DNA of 36,380 nucleotides, taken from NCBI GenBank assembly GCA_028285165.1, contig JANQQB010000056.1, forward strand, positions 1-36,380, written 5' to 3'. Of the stretch, positions 15,178-23,915 are shown piece by piece. The notes below the pieces were generated by a model. It saw only the letters and a program-made list of their open reading frames with translations. It made no database searches and was not told the origin of the DNA. How positions within the stretch are numbered: position 1 is the first letter of the stretch; each line of letters begins with the position of its first letter. The position numbers were made by a program, and so were the translations under genes. The DNA comes from Rhodobiaceae bacterium (GTDB lineage: Bacteria; Pseudomonadota; Alphaproteobacteria; Rhizobiales; JANQQB01).

Positions 15178-15858
15178 CTACTGGGTCTTGTCCGCCAGGT
15201 AGGCCTTGACCGCGTTCGTCTCTGTGGACGCTGAAGGTTTCTGAAGCGATTTCACCACGCGCTCATATTCCTCCAGATATCCCGCCGGCAGATTGTGCGC
15301 GATGCCCTGGTGACAGTCGATGCAGGTCATGCCCGTATCGATCGCGCGCTGGTGTTCCGAGGCGGCACGGGTCTCCTGGATCGTGAAGTCCATGTATTCG
15401 AAATTATGGCAATTGCGGCACTCGCGGCTGTCATTGGCCTTCATCTTTTTCCAGACCAACGCCGCCATCTGAAGGCGCCGCTCCTCGTAGAGCTCAGGGG
15501 TCGCGATGCTGCCGCGCAGCTCGTGATAGACGTCCTTCACGGCAATGATCTTGGCCTTGACCTTGTGCTGCCATTCCTTGGGAACATGGCAGTCCGCACA
15601 GACGGCACGTACGCCGGAATGATTGTTGTAATGGATGGTCTCGCGGTACTCGCCGAGATTGGTTTCCATCGTATGGCAGGAGACACAAAACGCTTCGGAA
15701 TTCGTCATCTCGAGCGTCCAGTGAAAGCCGCCCCAGAACAGGATACCGGCGAGAAATCCGGCGACCAGCGTGAAGCCGACGCTCAGGACCGCGGTCGGGC
15801 CCCAGAACCAGTCCCACAGGCGGCGCAGGCTGCCACGAGTGTCAATCGTATCTGCCAT
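15178..15858 (-). CDS. napC: NapC, tetrahaem quinol dehydrogenase of the NapC/NirT family
   Basis: A 226-residue protein with one N-terminal membrane helix (~22-45) and four CXXCH haem sites: CVSCH (58-62), CADCH (87-91), CRNCH (147-151) and CIDCH (179-183). It oxidises membrane quinol and passes electrons to NapB and NapA in the periplasm. The length and haem spacing match NapC. It is the last recognised nap gene, 26 bp after napB. A C-terminal extension (~residues 195-226, Ser/Thr/Lys-rich) follows the last haem region. Confidence 0.95.
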   Translation of the reverse strand: MADTIDTRGSLRRLWDWFWGPTAVLSVGFTLVAGFLAGILFWGGFHWTLEMTNSEAFCVSCHTMETNLGEYRETIHYNNHSGVRAVCADCHVPKEWQHKVKAKIIAVKDVYHELRGSIATPELYEERRLQMAALVWKKMKANDSRECRNCHNFEYMDFTIQETRAASEHQRAIDTGMTCIDCHQGIAHNLPAGYLEEYERVVKSLQKPSASTETNAVKAYLADKTQ

Positions 15859-15884
15859 GTCGGATGCTCCTCTTGCGCCACCGG

Positions 15885-16316
15885 TCAGCGGCTGCTGGAC
15901 GGTTCAAAGACATTGTCGACCAGCGCCGGTGCGTCGGCCTGAGGGACGTGACACTGGTTGCAGAAATATCGTGTGCCCGCGATATGATCGAGCTCGTTGC
16001 CGTCCCGGTCTAGGTAATGCGTCATGGAAAGCGTCGGCGCGTTGCGTTCCCCGGCCTTGGTCCAGTCGTGGCAAGACAGGCACTGGTTGGTGCGCAGATC
16101 GATCTGGTATTGCTGGACGGAATGGGGAATGAGCGGCGGCTGCTGACGGTAATTGCGCTGCATGCGGCCTTCGATCGTCCGATGGATGCTGTCGAGGACG
16201 ACCGGCTCGTCGACCTCCGCGCCCCTGAGGGATTGCAGGGACTGTGCAACGGCGAAACCGCCGAAGGCCAGAAGCGGGACGAGAGCAAGGACACTCAACT
16301 GGATCGGCGTTTTCAT
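15885..16316 (-). CDS. napB: NapB, dihaem electron-transfer subunit of periplasmic nitrate reductase
   Basis: The 143-residue precursor starts at ATG 16316, correctly spaced from AAGGGA; an in-frame GTG three codons earlier would abut that site. A Sec signal peptide covers residues 1-25 (cleavage near VAQ-S). Two CXXCH sites are present: CLSCH (79-83) and CNQCH (119-123). The blocks PPLIPHSV and APTLSMTHYLDRDG are typical of NapB, where distal His residues serve as axial ligands. It accepts electrons from NapC and reduces NapA. Confidence 0.95.
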   Translation of the reverse strand: MKTPIQLSVLALVPLLAFGGFAVAQSLQSLRGAEVDEPVVLDSIHRTIEGRMQRNYRQQPPLIPHSVQQYQIDLRTNQCLSCHDWTKAGERNAPTLSMTHYLDRDGNELDHIAGTRYFCNQCHVPQADAPALVDNVFEPSSSR

Positions 16317-16338
16317 CAAAGGCACTCCCTTCGTCTGA

Positions 16339-17232
16339 TCAGGCGGCGTTTTGTCCGGCCGTGTCGATGCGGTGTGACGGTTTGCTGTCGAAGCGGTGGG
16401 TAAAGGCGAAGACGTCCTGTGAGCAGACGTCGATGCAGCGGCCGCAATTGGTGCAATCGGGCGCCAGGATGATCGGAGACGACCCGGTCTTGCCCTTCAG
16501 CGCCGGCGAAATCACATGGCTTTCGGGACAGACGGCATAACAATCCATGCAATCGTCGCAGGCCTCGCGATGTACCGCGCTGACGCGGATCAGGCTCTTG
16601 GCGCCGACAAGGCCGTAGAAAGCCCCGACCGGGCAGAGATGCCCGCACCACCCATGCCGCGCGACGACGAGGTCGAACACGAAGATGGCGGCCACCATGC
16701 CCCAGACCGCACCCATGCCGAAAATGAGCCCGCGATGAAACATCGTCACCGGGTTGACGATTTCCCAGGCGATCGTGCCCGTGAGACCGGAAACGGCGAG
16801 CACGGCAGCGACCAGCCACAGCCGCGTGCTGCGTTTCGGCTGCCAGCCCTTCGGCAGGTCGAGACGCCGGTGAAGCCAATGCGCGGCATCGGCCACCGGA
16901 TTGACCGGGCAGACCCAGCTGCAATAGACGCGACCGCCGATCAGCGCATAGGCGACAAGCACGATCAGGGCGCCGGTCAATGCGGAGACGGCCGGCAGAT
17001 GGCCGGCAATGAGGCTCTGTAGGACGATGAAGGGATCGGTCAGCGGCAGGACGTCGAGCGTCAGCGATCCGGCAAGCGTGCCTTCGACGATCCAGATGCC
17101 GAACCAGGGACCGGCGAGGAACAGCGCCAGGAAAAACAGCTGGCTTGACCGGCGCAGGATCAGGAACCGGTTCGCCGCAAACCAGCCCTTGGCCAAACGC
17201 GCTTCGCGGCCCGGATAGCGCTTGTCGTTCAT
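16339..17232 (-). CDS. napH: NapH, membrane ferredoxin-type protein of nitrate reductase
   Basis: The 297-residue polytopic protein has about four membrane helices. Two CXXXCP motifs (CSWVCP at 104-109, CGHLCP at 196-201) face the cytoplasm in known NapH. Two [4Fe-4S] ferredoxin clusters follow: C225-C228-C231-C235 and C260-C263-C266-C270. With NapG it forms a second quinol-to-NapA electron route, first worked out in E. coli, where it acts on ubiquinol. The start overlaps the napG stop (17229-17232). Confidence 0.95.
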   Translation of the reverse strand: MNDKRYPGREARLAKGWFAANRFLILRRSSQLFFLALFLAGPWFGIWIVEGTLAGSLTLDVLPLTDPFIVLQSLIAGHLPAVSALTGALIVLVAYALIGGRVYCSWVCPVNPVADAAHWLHRRLDLPKGWQPKRSTRLWLVAAVLAVSGLTGTIAWEIVNPVTMFHRGLIFGMGAVWGMVAAIFVFDLVVARHGWCGHLCPVGAFYGLVGAKSLIRVSAVHREACDDCMDCYAVCPESHVISPALKGKTGSSPIILAPDCTNCGRCIDVCSQDVFAFTHRFDSKPSHRIDTAGQNAA

Positions 17233-18047
17233 TGGCCTCGCCCCGGCAATCTGACACTCGGCTCGAAGCCGCCCGGCGTGACGAGGTTATCGGTGCCCGG
17301 TCCCGGCAGCCGGTCCGGCAGGTCGATCAGGTCTTCCACCAGCGCCCCGCCTTTTTTCGCCTTTTCCTCCCAGCCCTTGCGGTAATGGTCGGCTGAACTG
17401 CCGCGCGCCAGCCGGAGGGGAAGAACCTTGATCGCGGCTTCCGGCAAAACGCAGGATTGCTCACACTTGCCGCATCCGGTGCAGCGATCGGCATGCACGG
17501 TCGGAGCAAAGATCGCGTGGTGTCCGGAGCGGGTGTTGTGCGAGACCTGCAATGTGATCGCTTCGTCGATCACCGGACAGACACGGTAACAGACGTCGCA
17601 GCGCAGGCCCTGATAGTTCAGGCAATTCTCCTGATCGACCAGAACCGCGACCCCCATTTTTGCGTCGTCGATCTTGTCGAGCGACTTGTCGAGCGCCCCA
17701 GTCGGGCAAACCGCGGCGCAGGGAATGTCGTCGCACATTTCGCACGGCACATCGCGTGCCGTGAAATAGGGCGTCCCGGTCGCCGGCCCGTCGGCGCCGA
17801 GTTCGGCGAGCTTCAGCGTGTCATAGGGGCAATCGCGCACGCACAGCCCGCAGCGGATGCAGGCCGACAGGAAATCGTCCTCCGCCAGCGCCCCAGGCGG
17901 GCGGATCGCTTCGGCGGGCAAGGCGCGCGCATCGCGCGCCACATAGGCCAGCGCCGAACCGACCAGGGCACAGCCGCCTGCCGCGCGCAAGGCGTCAGTC
18001 AGGAAGCGGCGCCGACCGGCGGAGGGAGGAGAACTGAACTCCGGCAT
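17229..18047 (-). CDS. napG: NapG, periplasmic ferredoxin-type protein
   Basis: The 272-residue protein has a Tat signal ([14 protein letters not shown], residues 11-24) and four [4Fe-4S] sites: C63/66/69/73, C102/105/110/114, C142/150/153/157 and C189/192/195/199. This is the NapG pattern. I chose ATG 18047; a GTG at 18059 is also in frame and closer to the napA stop (18063), and neither has a strong ribosome-binding site. It takes electrons from NapH to the nitrate reductase. The downstream stop overlaps the napH start by four bases. Confidence 0.93.
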   Translation of the reverse strand: MPEFSSPPSAGRRRFLTDALRAAGGCALVGSALAYVARDARALPAEAIRPPGALAEDDFLSACIRCGLCVRDCPYDTLKLAELGADGPATGTPYFTARDVPCEMCDDIPCAAVCPTGALDKSLDKIDDAKMGVAVLVDQENCLNYQGLRCDVCYRVCPVIDEAITLQVSHNTRSGHHAIFAPTVHADRCTGCGKCEQSCVLPEAAIKVLPLRLARGSSADHYRKGWEEKAKKGGALVEDLIDLPDRLPGPGTDNLVTPGGFEPSVRLPGRGQ

Positions 18048-18062
18048 GGTCCCGACCACACG

Positions 18063-20555
18063 CTAGGCCCGTTCCACCTTGCAGGCGCACTTCTTGAAGT
18101 CGGTCTCCTTCGACAGCGGACAGGTCGCGTCGAGCGTCAGCTTGTTGGTCAGCTGCCCCTCGTCGAACCAGGGCATGAACACCAGGCCGCGCGGCATCTT
18201 GTTGCGTCCGCGGGTCTCGACCCGGCTGTTGACCTCGCCGCGCCGCGTGGTGACGACGATCTCCTGGCCGCGCCTGAGCCCGCGCTCCCGTGCGTCCTCG
18301 GGATGCATGTAGACGACGGCCGCCGGGAACGAGCGGTGCAGTTCCGGCACACGCCGGGTCATCGAGCCCGAATGCCAATGTTCCAGCACGCGGCCCGTAC
18401 AGAACCAGAGATCGTATTCGTCGTCCGGCTCCTCGGCGGCCGGTTCGTACGGCGCGAAGATGATGTTCGCCTTGCCGTCGGGCTTGCCGTAGAAGCGCAC
18501 GCCCGCGCCCGCCGGGACATAGGGGTCGTATCCTTCGCGGAACCGGTAGAGCGTCTCCTTGCCGTCGACGACGGGCCATCTGAGACCGCGCGCCTGGTGA
18601 TAGACGTCGAAGTCGGCAAGGTCGTGCGCATGGCCACGGCCGAATTGCGCGTATTCCTCGAACAGACCCTTTTGCACGTAATAGCCGAAATGCTCGGATT
18701 CGTCGTTGTCGAAACCTTCGGCCGTTTCGCTGACCGGAAACTTGTCGACGCTGCCGTTCGCAAACAGGACCTCATAAAGGGTCTTGCCGGCAAGCTCCGG
18801 CTTCTTGGCGATCAGGTCGGCGCCCCAGGCCTCCTCGACGGTGAAGCGCTTGGAGAATTCCATGACCTGCCAGAGGTCGGACCTGGCCTCACCCGGCGCT
18901 TTCACCTGCTGACGCCAGAACTGCGTGCGCCGTTCGGCATTGCCATAGGCGCCCTCTTTCTCCACCCACATGGCGGTGGGCAGGATCAGGTCCGCGGACA
19001 CCGCCGTAACCGTCGGATAGGGATCGGATACGGTGATGAAATTGTCCGGATTGCGGTAGCCCGGCAAACCCTCTTCGTTGACGTTCGGTGCGGCCTGCAT
19101 GTTGTTGGTGCACTGGACCCAATAGGCATTCAGGTCGCCGTCCTTCAGCTTGCGGTGCTGCAGGACCGCGTGGAAGCCGGGTTTGGGCGGGATGGTGCCT
19201 GCCGGGATGTTCCAGGCGGTCTCGCAGATCTCCCGGTGCTTGTCGTTCATCACCACCATGTCGGCGGGAAGCCGGTGCGCGAAGGTGCCGACCTCTCGGG
19301 CCGTGCCGCATGCCGAGGGCTGACCGGTGAGCGAGAACGGCGAATTGCCGGGTTCGGAGATCTTTCCGACGAGCAGATGCACATTGTACATCAGCGAGTT
19401 CACCCAGGACCCGCGGGTGTGCTGGTTGAAGCCCATGGTCCACAGGCTCATCACCTTTCGGTTCGGATCGGCATATTCGGCCGCCAGCCGTTCGAGCTGG
19501 CCGGCGGGAACGCCGGAAAGCTCCGACACCTTGTCGAGCGTGTAATCCGCGACCGAGGCGGCATATTCGTCGAAGCTGATCGATTCCAGCTTGCCGGAAT
19601 TGGGATTGTCGGCAGCCTGCTGCAGCGGGTGCGTGTCGCGCAGGCCGTAGCCGATGTCGGTCGCCGTCTTCGTGATGTTGACGTGCTTGGAAACAAAATC
19701 CTCGTTCACAGCGCCCGACTGGATGATGTGGTTGGCGATGTAGTTCAGGATCGCCAGGTCGGTCTGCGGCGCAAAGATGATGCCGTTGTCGGCCAGTTCG
19801 AACGACCGGTGCTCGAAGGTCGACAGGACGTGCACCTGCGCATCCGGCTTGGTCAGTCTCGTATCGGTCAGCCGCGACCAGAGGATCGGGTGCATTTCCG
19901 CCATGTTCGAGCCCCACAGCACGAACGTGTCGGCATGTTCCAGATCGTCGTAACAGCCCATCGGTTCGTCGATGCCGAAGGTGCGGATGAAGCCGACCAC
20001 GGCAGACGCCATGCAGTGGCGCGCATTCGGATCGATGTTGTTGGTGCGCAGCCCCGCCTTCATGAATTTCGCCGCCGCATACCCTTCCCAGACGGTCCAT
20101 TGTCCGGACCCGAACATGCCGACGCTGGTTGGCCCTTTCTTTGCGAGCGCCTCCTTCCATTTTGCGGCCATGATGTCGAAGGCCTCGTCCCAGGACACCG
20201 GTTCGAACTCGCCGTTCTTGTCGTAGACGCCGTTCGATTTCCGCAGGAGCGGCTGCGTCAGCCGATCCTCGCCATACATGATCTTCGACAGGAAGTAGCC
20301 CTTGATGCAGTTGAGCCCGCGATTCACCGGGGCGTCCGGGTCGCCCTGGGTCGCGACCACCCTGCCCTCCTTCGTGCCGACCAGCACGGAACAACCGGTG
20401 CCGCAGAACCGGCAGGCCGCCTTGTCCCATCTGATATCGGGTTTGCCGACCTGCGCGGCGGCCGGGAGTGTTGCGAGCGGGATGCCGGCCGCCGAGGCCG
20501 TCGCGGTTGCGGCTGTCGCCTTCAGAAAGGTCCGGCGCGATTCAGAAATGCTCAT
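18063..20555 (-). CDS. napA: NapA, catalytic subunit of periplasmic nitrate reductase
   Basis: The 830-residue molybdoenzyme matches the usual NapA length. A Tat signal is present ([12 protein letters not shown], residues 6-17). The N-terminal [4Fe-4S] ligands are C48, C51, C55 and C83, and the Mo ligand is the cysteine of NARHCMAS (Cys181). It reduces nitrate to nitrite in the periplasm using Mo-bis-MGD. The start at ATG 20555 follows GGAGGCC and overlaps napD by 14 bases. Mutation of the motif residues would be visible; none is seen. Confidence 0.97.
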   Translation of the reverse strand: MSISESRRTFLKATAATATASAAGIPLATLPAAAQVGKPDIRWDKAACRFCGTGCSVLVGTKEGRVVATQGDPDAPVNRGLNCIKGYFLSKIMYGEDRLTQPLLRKSNGVYDKNGEFEPVSWDEAFDIMAAKWKEALAKKGPTSVGMFGSGQWTVWEGYAAAKFMKAGLRTNNIDPNARHCMASAVVGFIRTFGIDEPMGCYDDLEHADTFVLWGSNMAEMHPILWSRLTDTRLTKPDAQVHVLSTFEHRSFELADNGIIFAPQTDLAILNYIANHIIQSGAVNEDFVSKHVNITKTATDIGYGLRDTHPLQQAADNPNSGKLESISFDEYAASVADYTLDKVSELSGVPAGQLERLAAEYADPNRKVMSLWTMGFNQHTRGSWVNSLMYNVHLLVGKISEPGNSPFSLTGQPSACGTAREVGTFAHRLPADMVVMNDKHREICETAWNIPAGTIPPKPGFHAVLQHRKLKDGDLNAYWVQCTNNMQAAPNVNEEGLPGYRNPDNFITVSDPYPTVTAVSADLILPTAMWVEKEGAYGNAERRTQFWRQQVKAPGEARSDLWQVMEFSKRFTVEEAWGADLIAKKPELAGKTLYEVLFANGSVDKFPVSETAEGFDNDESEHFGYYVQKGLFEEYAQFGRGHAHDLADFDVYHQARGLRWPVVDGKETLYRFREGYDPYVPAGAGVRFYGKPDGKANIIFAPYEPAAEEPDDEYDLWFCTGRVLEHWHSGSMTRRVPELHRSFPAAVVYMHPEDARERGLRRGQEIVVTTRRGEVNSRVETRGRNKMPRGLVFMPWFDEGQLTNKLTLDATCPLSKETDFKKCACKVERA

Positions 20556-20844
20556 GAGTCTGGCCTCCGTCTGTGGGCTGATCGGATTGCGAGGACGGCT
20601 CGGGGCTTTCGGCAAGGTCCTCGAAATGGTGATAGGTGAGCGTGAGCGAGATCACGCCGGGGATGGTGTGCAGGGTCATGATCGTTTCCGATGCCGGGCG
20701 CGCCTCGATATCCTCAACGACCACGACGAAACGACCGTCTTCGGTCTGGGTGTGAACCTCGACCCCGTCGACCGCCTCCAGAACCGGCAGGAGCTCGGCG
20801 GCGCGTTCAGGCGCGACATGGACGAGGCATCCGCAGATGTTCAT
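20542..20844 (-). CDS. napD: NapD, NapA signal-peptide chaperone
   Basis: The 100-residue protein begins [14 protein letters not shown], then [22 protein letters not shown], the ferredoxin-like fold of NapD. NapD binds the NapA Tat signal and delays export until the cofactor is loaded. The C-terminal ~20 residues ([16 protein letters not shown]) are a polar extension overlapping the napA start. Its start overlaps the napF stop by four bases. Confidence 0.93.
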   Translation of the reverse strand: MNICGCLVHVAPERAAELLPVLEAVDGVEVHTQTEDGRFVVVVEDIEARPASETIMTLHTIPGVISLTLTYHHFEDLAESPEPSSQSDQPTDGGQTHEHF

Positions 20845-21350
20845 GCGCCTTGCTCCCGGAAAGTTTTGCGTTCAACAAAGGCGATGGCGCCCACCGGACA
20901 GGTCCCGGCGCACGCGCCGCATCCGGTGCAGGCATCGGCATCGATATCGATTCGCCCGACGATTCCTCCGCGCAGATCGAAGCGCAGCGCGGTCTCATCG
21001 CAGGCATCGGTACAGATCCGGCAGGAAACGCCGGCGTTCAACAGGCAGGAAGATCGCACGTCGGCAACCAGGGCCCACGGCTCGGAATCGAGATCGAAGA
21101 CGGGTTCGGGACACGCCTTGGCGCACTCGGTGCAGAAGGTGCAGGCGCCGAGCGAGAAGTCCACGACGGGCGTACCGGCGGGACCGGACCGAAGGATCGC
21201 TTCAGGGCAGCTCTTGATGCATGTGCCGCAGGACGTGCAGGCATCTCGGATACGGGCTTCGCTGCCCCAGGGTGGCCGTACGGAACCGTCGCGGGCAAAC
21301 TGCCCCGCGTCTTCGTGCGCCTTTCCTCCCGTGACCAGCACACCGCCCAT
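20841..21350 (-). CDS. napF: NapF, cytoplasmic ferredoxin-type protein
   Basis: The 169-residue protein has four Cys clusters: C38/41/44/48, C70/73/76/80, C102/110/113/117 and C141/144/147/151. The first, second and last have canonical CX2CX2CX3C spacing; the third has a longer first gap. NapF interacts with NapA before export and may help assemble its Fe-S cluster. It is the first gene of the nap operon here; no napE- or napK-like gene precedes it. An FNR-type box lies ~140 bp upstream. Confidence 0.92.
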   Translation of the reverse strand: MGGVLVTGGKAHEDAGQFARDGSVRPPWGSEARIRDACTSCGTCIKSCPEAILRSGPAGTPVVDFSLGACTFCTECAKACPEPVFDLDSEPWALVADVRSSCLLNAGVSCRICTDACDETALRFDLRGGIVGRIDIDADACTGCGACAGTCPVGAIAFVERKTFREQGA

Positions 21351-21487
21351 GGTGTCCTCACCATCGCAACGGCTGGAAAGCCGAAGCCGTCAGGCCGTCG
21401 CGTCCACCACTTTGCCGAGTATACGGCATCGCGGCTCCTCCCCAAAGTGATTTTCGACAACGCTAGAGCACGCGACGAAACGTCCTC

Positions 21488-21501
21488 TTGATCAAAGTCA
21501 A
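21488..21501. promoter_or_regulatory. FNR/FixK-type box upstream of the nap operon
   Basis: TTGATCAAAGTCAA on the plus strand differs at one position from the FNR/FixK consensus TTGAT-N4-ATCAA. If it acts at -41.5 toward nap, the start of transcription would be near 21453 and the -10 hexamer would be TAGCGT (21465-21460, minus strand), a plausible weak -10. Anaerobic or nitric-oxide-linked activation by a CRP/FNR protein is expected. Confidence 0.65.
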
Positions 21502-21621
21502 GAACGACCATTCAGCCACACAGGTTTTTGGTCAAAAGCGTGCCGTAGCGACAGCATGGGATCGACACCCGGCGGACGGGGCCAAAGGATCTGCCAGCGA
21601 GGGTGCCGGAGGACCGAGGCT

Positions 21622-22491
21622 TCAGAGAAGCATGTTGGCTTCGGTAAAGGTAAGGCTGTCGTCCTGAAGGCTGGAACGGATCGCCGGATCGATGTCACCG
21701 CTATCGTTCGCATACGGGCCCGACTTGCGCAGGACTTCGCGGACGCAATTGGTGTCGGTGACCCTGCGCCAGATGACTCGGGTCGCGTAGGGCGCCCCCC
21801 GCACGCGCCATGAACTCCCGAGCATCAGCCCTGTCAGAAGACCGGGCTGATAGGTATGCGGTGCGTCGAGCACCAGGAGGCAGACGCCAAAAGGCGGCCG
21901 GGTGTTCTGCTCCGTAACATAGATCCGGTCGCCGATCAGCTCGGCAAATCCCCGATATCGCGCCCGCTGTGCGATCCCCGCCTTGTCGTCCCGGCCGCGT
22001 TCGCTCGTCCGAACCAGAACCCTGCCGTCAACCTCGGTAAGGACGGTAACGCCGCACTTGATGGCGTTGGGCCAGGACGGTGTCCTGTAAAAGCTGTGAT
22101 AGACCCCGAGCAGCGGACGCATGGCATCGATGTCGGATGCACCGATATATCGCGGAAGCACAGCTTCCTTCGATCCGTCTTCTTCGCCGTCGTCGGTATA
22201 GACGAACCGAAAACCGCGACCATAGATCGTCCGGATATAACCGTCATGCGGATCATCGTCGCCAAGCGCCTTGCGAATGTCGCGAACGGCACTGGCTAGG
22301 GCCGCATCCGACACGACCCGTCCCTCCCAGGCCGCCTGGATCAGTTCGTCTTTCGAGACAATACGGTTCCGGTTCGCGACAAGAATTGCAAGCACGGCAA
22401 AGGCGCGCGACTTCAGCGGCAAGAGTTCGCCAGCCTTGCGCACGATCATCTGATCCGTGTCAACCACAAGGTCGGAGCAGCGATAAATCAT
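21622..22491 (-). CDS. Winged-helix regulator with an unrecognised C-terminal domain
   Basis: The 289-residue protein starts at ATG 22491. Residues ~1-98 are an OmpR/PhoB-type (trans_reg_C) DNA-binding domain: LKSRAFAVLAILVANRN, the DELIQAAWEG helix, then ALASAVRDIRKALGDD and the wing RTIYGRGFRFV. CadC-like and adenylate-cyclase-linked members use the same domain. The remainder (~115-289) has no receiver domain and no membrane segment; it looks like a soluble sensor (VTVLTEVDGRVLVRTSERG, PPFGVCLLVLDAPHTY). It is upstream of nap on the same strand with ~270 bp between, but a link to nitrate is not shown. A spaced inverted repeat next to its start suggests autoregulation. Confidence 0.72.
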   Translation of the reverse strand: MIYRCSDLVVDTDQMIVRKAGELLPLKSRAFAVLAILVANRNRIVSKDELIQAAWEGRVVSDAALASAVRDIRKALGDDDPHDGYIRTIYGRGFRFVYTDDGEEDGSKEAVLPRYIGASDIDAMRPLLGVYHSFYRTPSWPNAIKCGVTVLTEVDGRVLVRTSERGRDDKAGIAQRARYRGFAELIGDRIYVTEQNTRPPFGVCLLVLDAPHTYQPGLLTGLMLGSSWRVRGAPYATRVIWRRVTDTNCVREVLRKSGPYANDSGDIDPAIRSSLQDDSLTFTEANMLL

Positions 22492-22495
22492 TTGT

Positions 22496-22548
22496 CGACT
22501 CTTACACTTCAGACCAAACGAATAACAAATGACATATCATAAGAGTCG
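22496..22548. promoter_or_regulatory. Spaced inverted repeat upstream of the winged-helix regulator
   Basis: CGACTCTTA (22496-22504) and TAAGAGTCG (22540-22548) are perfect 9-bp arms, 35 bp apart, beginning 5 bp upstream of the regulator's start codon. Centre-to-centre spacing is 44 bp, about four helical turns, as for two dimers or two half-sites on one DNA face. Candidate autoregulatory operator. Confidence 0.4.
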
Positions 22549-22791
22549 CATGGGGTGCGTCACAAATTTTCAAGATTGCTGTCACTTTCCCATGAATTCC
22601 AAAAGATTCGTTGCAATTTTCAGGGAAGAGTTCCTTAGGTTGTACCGTGGAACTTTTGACAGAAAGAGCACCGCACTCAGATGGACCTAAGATTGCTTAA
22701 GATTTACTCTAAGTTGATTGTCTCGACAAAAGTGTTGGGAATTTACTCGACACCGACGGGGCAGGCCCTGCGGAGCGGTCCCGTAGGCGAC

Positions 22792-22821
22792 AATTTGCCG
22801 ATGTCCCTCGCTCGGCAAATT
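22792..22821. repeat. Perfect 10-bp inverted repeat
   Basis: AATTTGCCGA (22792-22801) and TCGGCAAATT (22812-22821) flank a 10-nt loop. It may be a protein-binding site or an RNA hairpin; there is no T-run next to it, so it is not a typical terminator. Confidence 0.5.
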
Positions 22822-23124
22822 CAAAGCATGTATCTCTTGATCAATCGCTTTATCAGCGGGCGTTTGAGACACCAAAGGGGTGCCAAGGTCTCTCCTATCG
22901 ACAACGCCTTGAAACGTGCGGACAGTGGCAGGTAGAGCCTGAGTACGATTGTGTGGACGAACCTTGTGACGATCGGGCAAGGGTCGGAACATTCGGACAA
23001 GAGGTACCGTCAAATGTGAAACGCCGTTGGGTCGGCCGCTCCGGAGGTTGGCGCTTCGGCGCAATCGATGAAAACGGGACTCGGGTCGTGCCACTTGGCA
23101 GAGGGCTTGCCAGGCCTTGCAGAC

Positions 23125-23145
23125 GCTTAGAGCGGTTCCGGGTTA
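23125..23145 (+). repeat. Dispersed 21-bp repeat, copy 3
   Basis: Identical over 21 bases to the copy at 2552-2572. It lies 7 bp beyond the 3' end of the SDR gene, which reads toward it. Confidence 0.55.
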
Positions 23146-23152
23146 AGCCGAC

Positions 23153-23905
23153 CTAACAGGTATAATTCATTCCCAACCGCCCCCCATCGACATAGATCGT
23201 CTCGCCGGTAATGTAGGACGCCTTGTCGCTCGCCAGGAACGCCACCACATCGCCGATCTCGCGCGGGTCGCCGACGCGTTTCAGCGGGGTCCGGGACATG
23301 ACCATTTTCATGGCTTCGGGGTTGGCGTTGACGCCCGCCATCATGGCCGTATCGATCGATCCCGGTCCGACGGCGTTGACGCGGATGTTGTGCGGCGCCA
23401 GCGCAAGTGCAGCTGCCTTGGTCAATTGCATGACCCCGCCCTTGGAGGCGCAATAGGCGGCGATCGCCGGAATCGCGACCTGGGCATTGACCGACGACAT
23501 GTTGACGATCGCGCCGGCAATGCCGTTTGCGACCATTGTACGGGCGGCCCGCTGGGTGGCGAGAAACGTGCCGGTCAGGTTGAGGTCGATGACGGCTTTG
23601 AAATCCTCAAGCGACAGCTCCAGAAAGTCCTTCGGCCGGGCGATGCCGGCGTTGTTGACGAGCACGGAGACCGCTCCGACGTCCGCCTCGACGCGGTCGA
23701 ACAGGTCGCCGATCGCTTCGGGAACGCTCACATCGCACGCGATACCGAGGCTGCCGTTGCCGAGCCGGTCGGCGGCCGCGGCAACGCCCTCCCCGTCGAT
23801 ATCGGCAAGGACGAGCCGATGACCGTCTTCGGCAAGCGCCTCGGCTGAGGCAAATCCGATACCGCCGGCCCCGCCGGTCACGAGGGCGATCTTTTGTTCA
23901 GCCAT
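23153..23905 (-). CDS. Short-chain dehydrogenase/reductase
   Basis: A classical 250-residue SDR: cofactor motif TGGAGGIG (10-17), NNAG (84-87), catalytic Ser138, Tyr151 and Lys155 (YCASK). Asp35 at the end of beta-2 (LADIDG) favours NAD over NADP. The start at ATG 23905 follows GGAGAAGAAG, 10 bp after hyuB. It should oxidise an alcohol or reduce a ketone in the pathway of the upstream hydantoinase and oxidoreductase genes. Substrate not determinable. Confidence 0.9.
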   Translation of the reverse strand: MAEQKIALVTGGAGGIGFASAEALAEDGHRLVLADIDGEGVAAAADRLGNGSLGIACDVSVPEAIGDLFDRVEADVGAVSVLVNNAGIARPKDFLELSLEDFKAVIDLNLTGTFLATQRAARTMVANGIAGAIVNMSSVNAQVAIPAIAAYCASKGGVMQLTKAAALALAPHNIRVNAVGPGSIDTAMMAGVNANPEAMKMVMSRTPLKRVGDPREIGDVVAFLASDKASYITGETIYVDGGRLGMNYTC

Positions 23906-23915
23906 CTTCTTCTCC

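Larger units (their letters stand above)
22492..23152. other. 661-bp gene-poor region
   Basis: No convincing gene. The first ~190 bp are relatively AT-rich and should hold the regulator's promoter. They are followed by an 84-codon frame from ATG 22681 with no ribosome-binding site and no recognisable product. Two perfect inverted repeats (22496-22548 and 22792-22821) and one dispersed repeat (23125-23145) lie here. It could be decayed sequence, but I cannot identify an ancestor. Confidence 0.5.

Noticed and set aside
17457-20639. A 1060-codon open frame on the plus strand, antisense to napG and napA
   Set aside because: It mirrors the strongly biased third positions of the nap genes, has no recognisable domain and is low-complexity Arg/Val/Asp-rich. 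The napG and napA frames are unmistakable.
22681-22935. 84-codon plus-strand frame in the gene-poor region
   Set aside because: No good ribosome-binding site, no recognisable family, and it spans a perfect inverted repeat. It could still be a small gene, but support is too thin.
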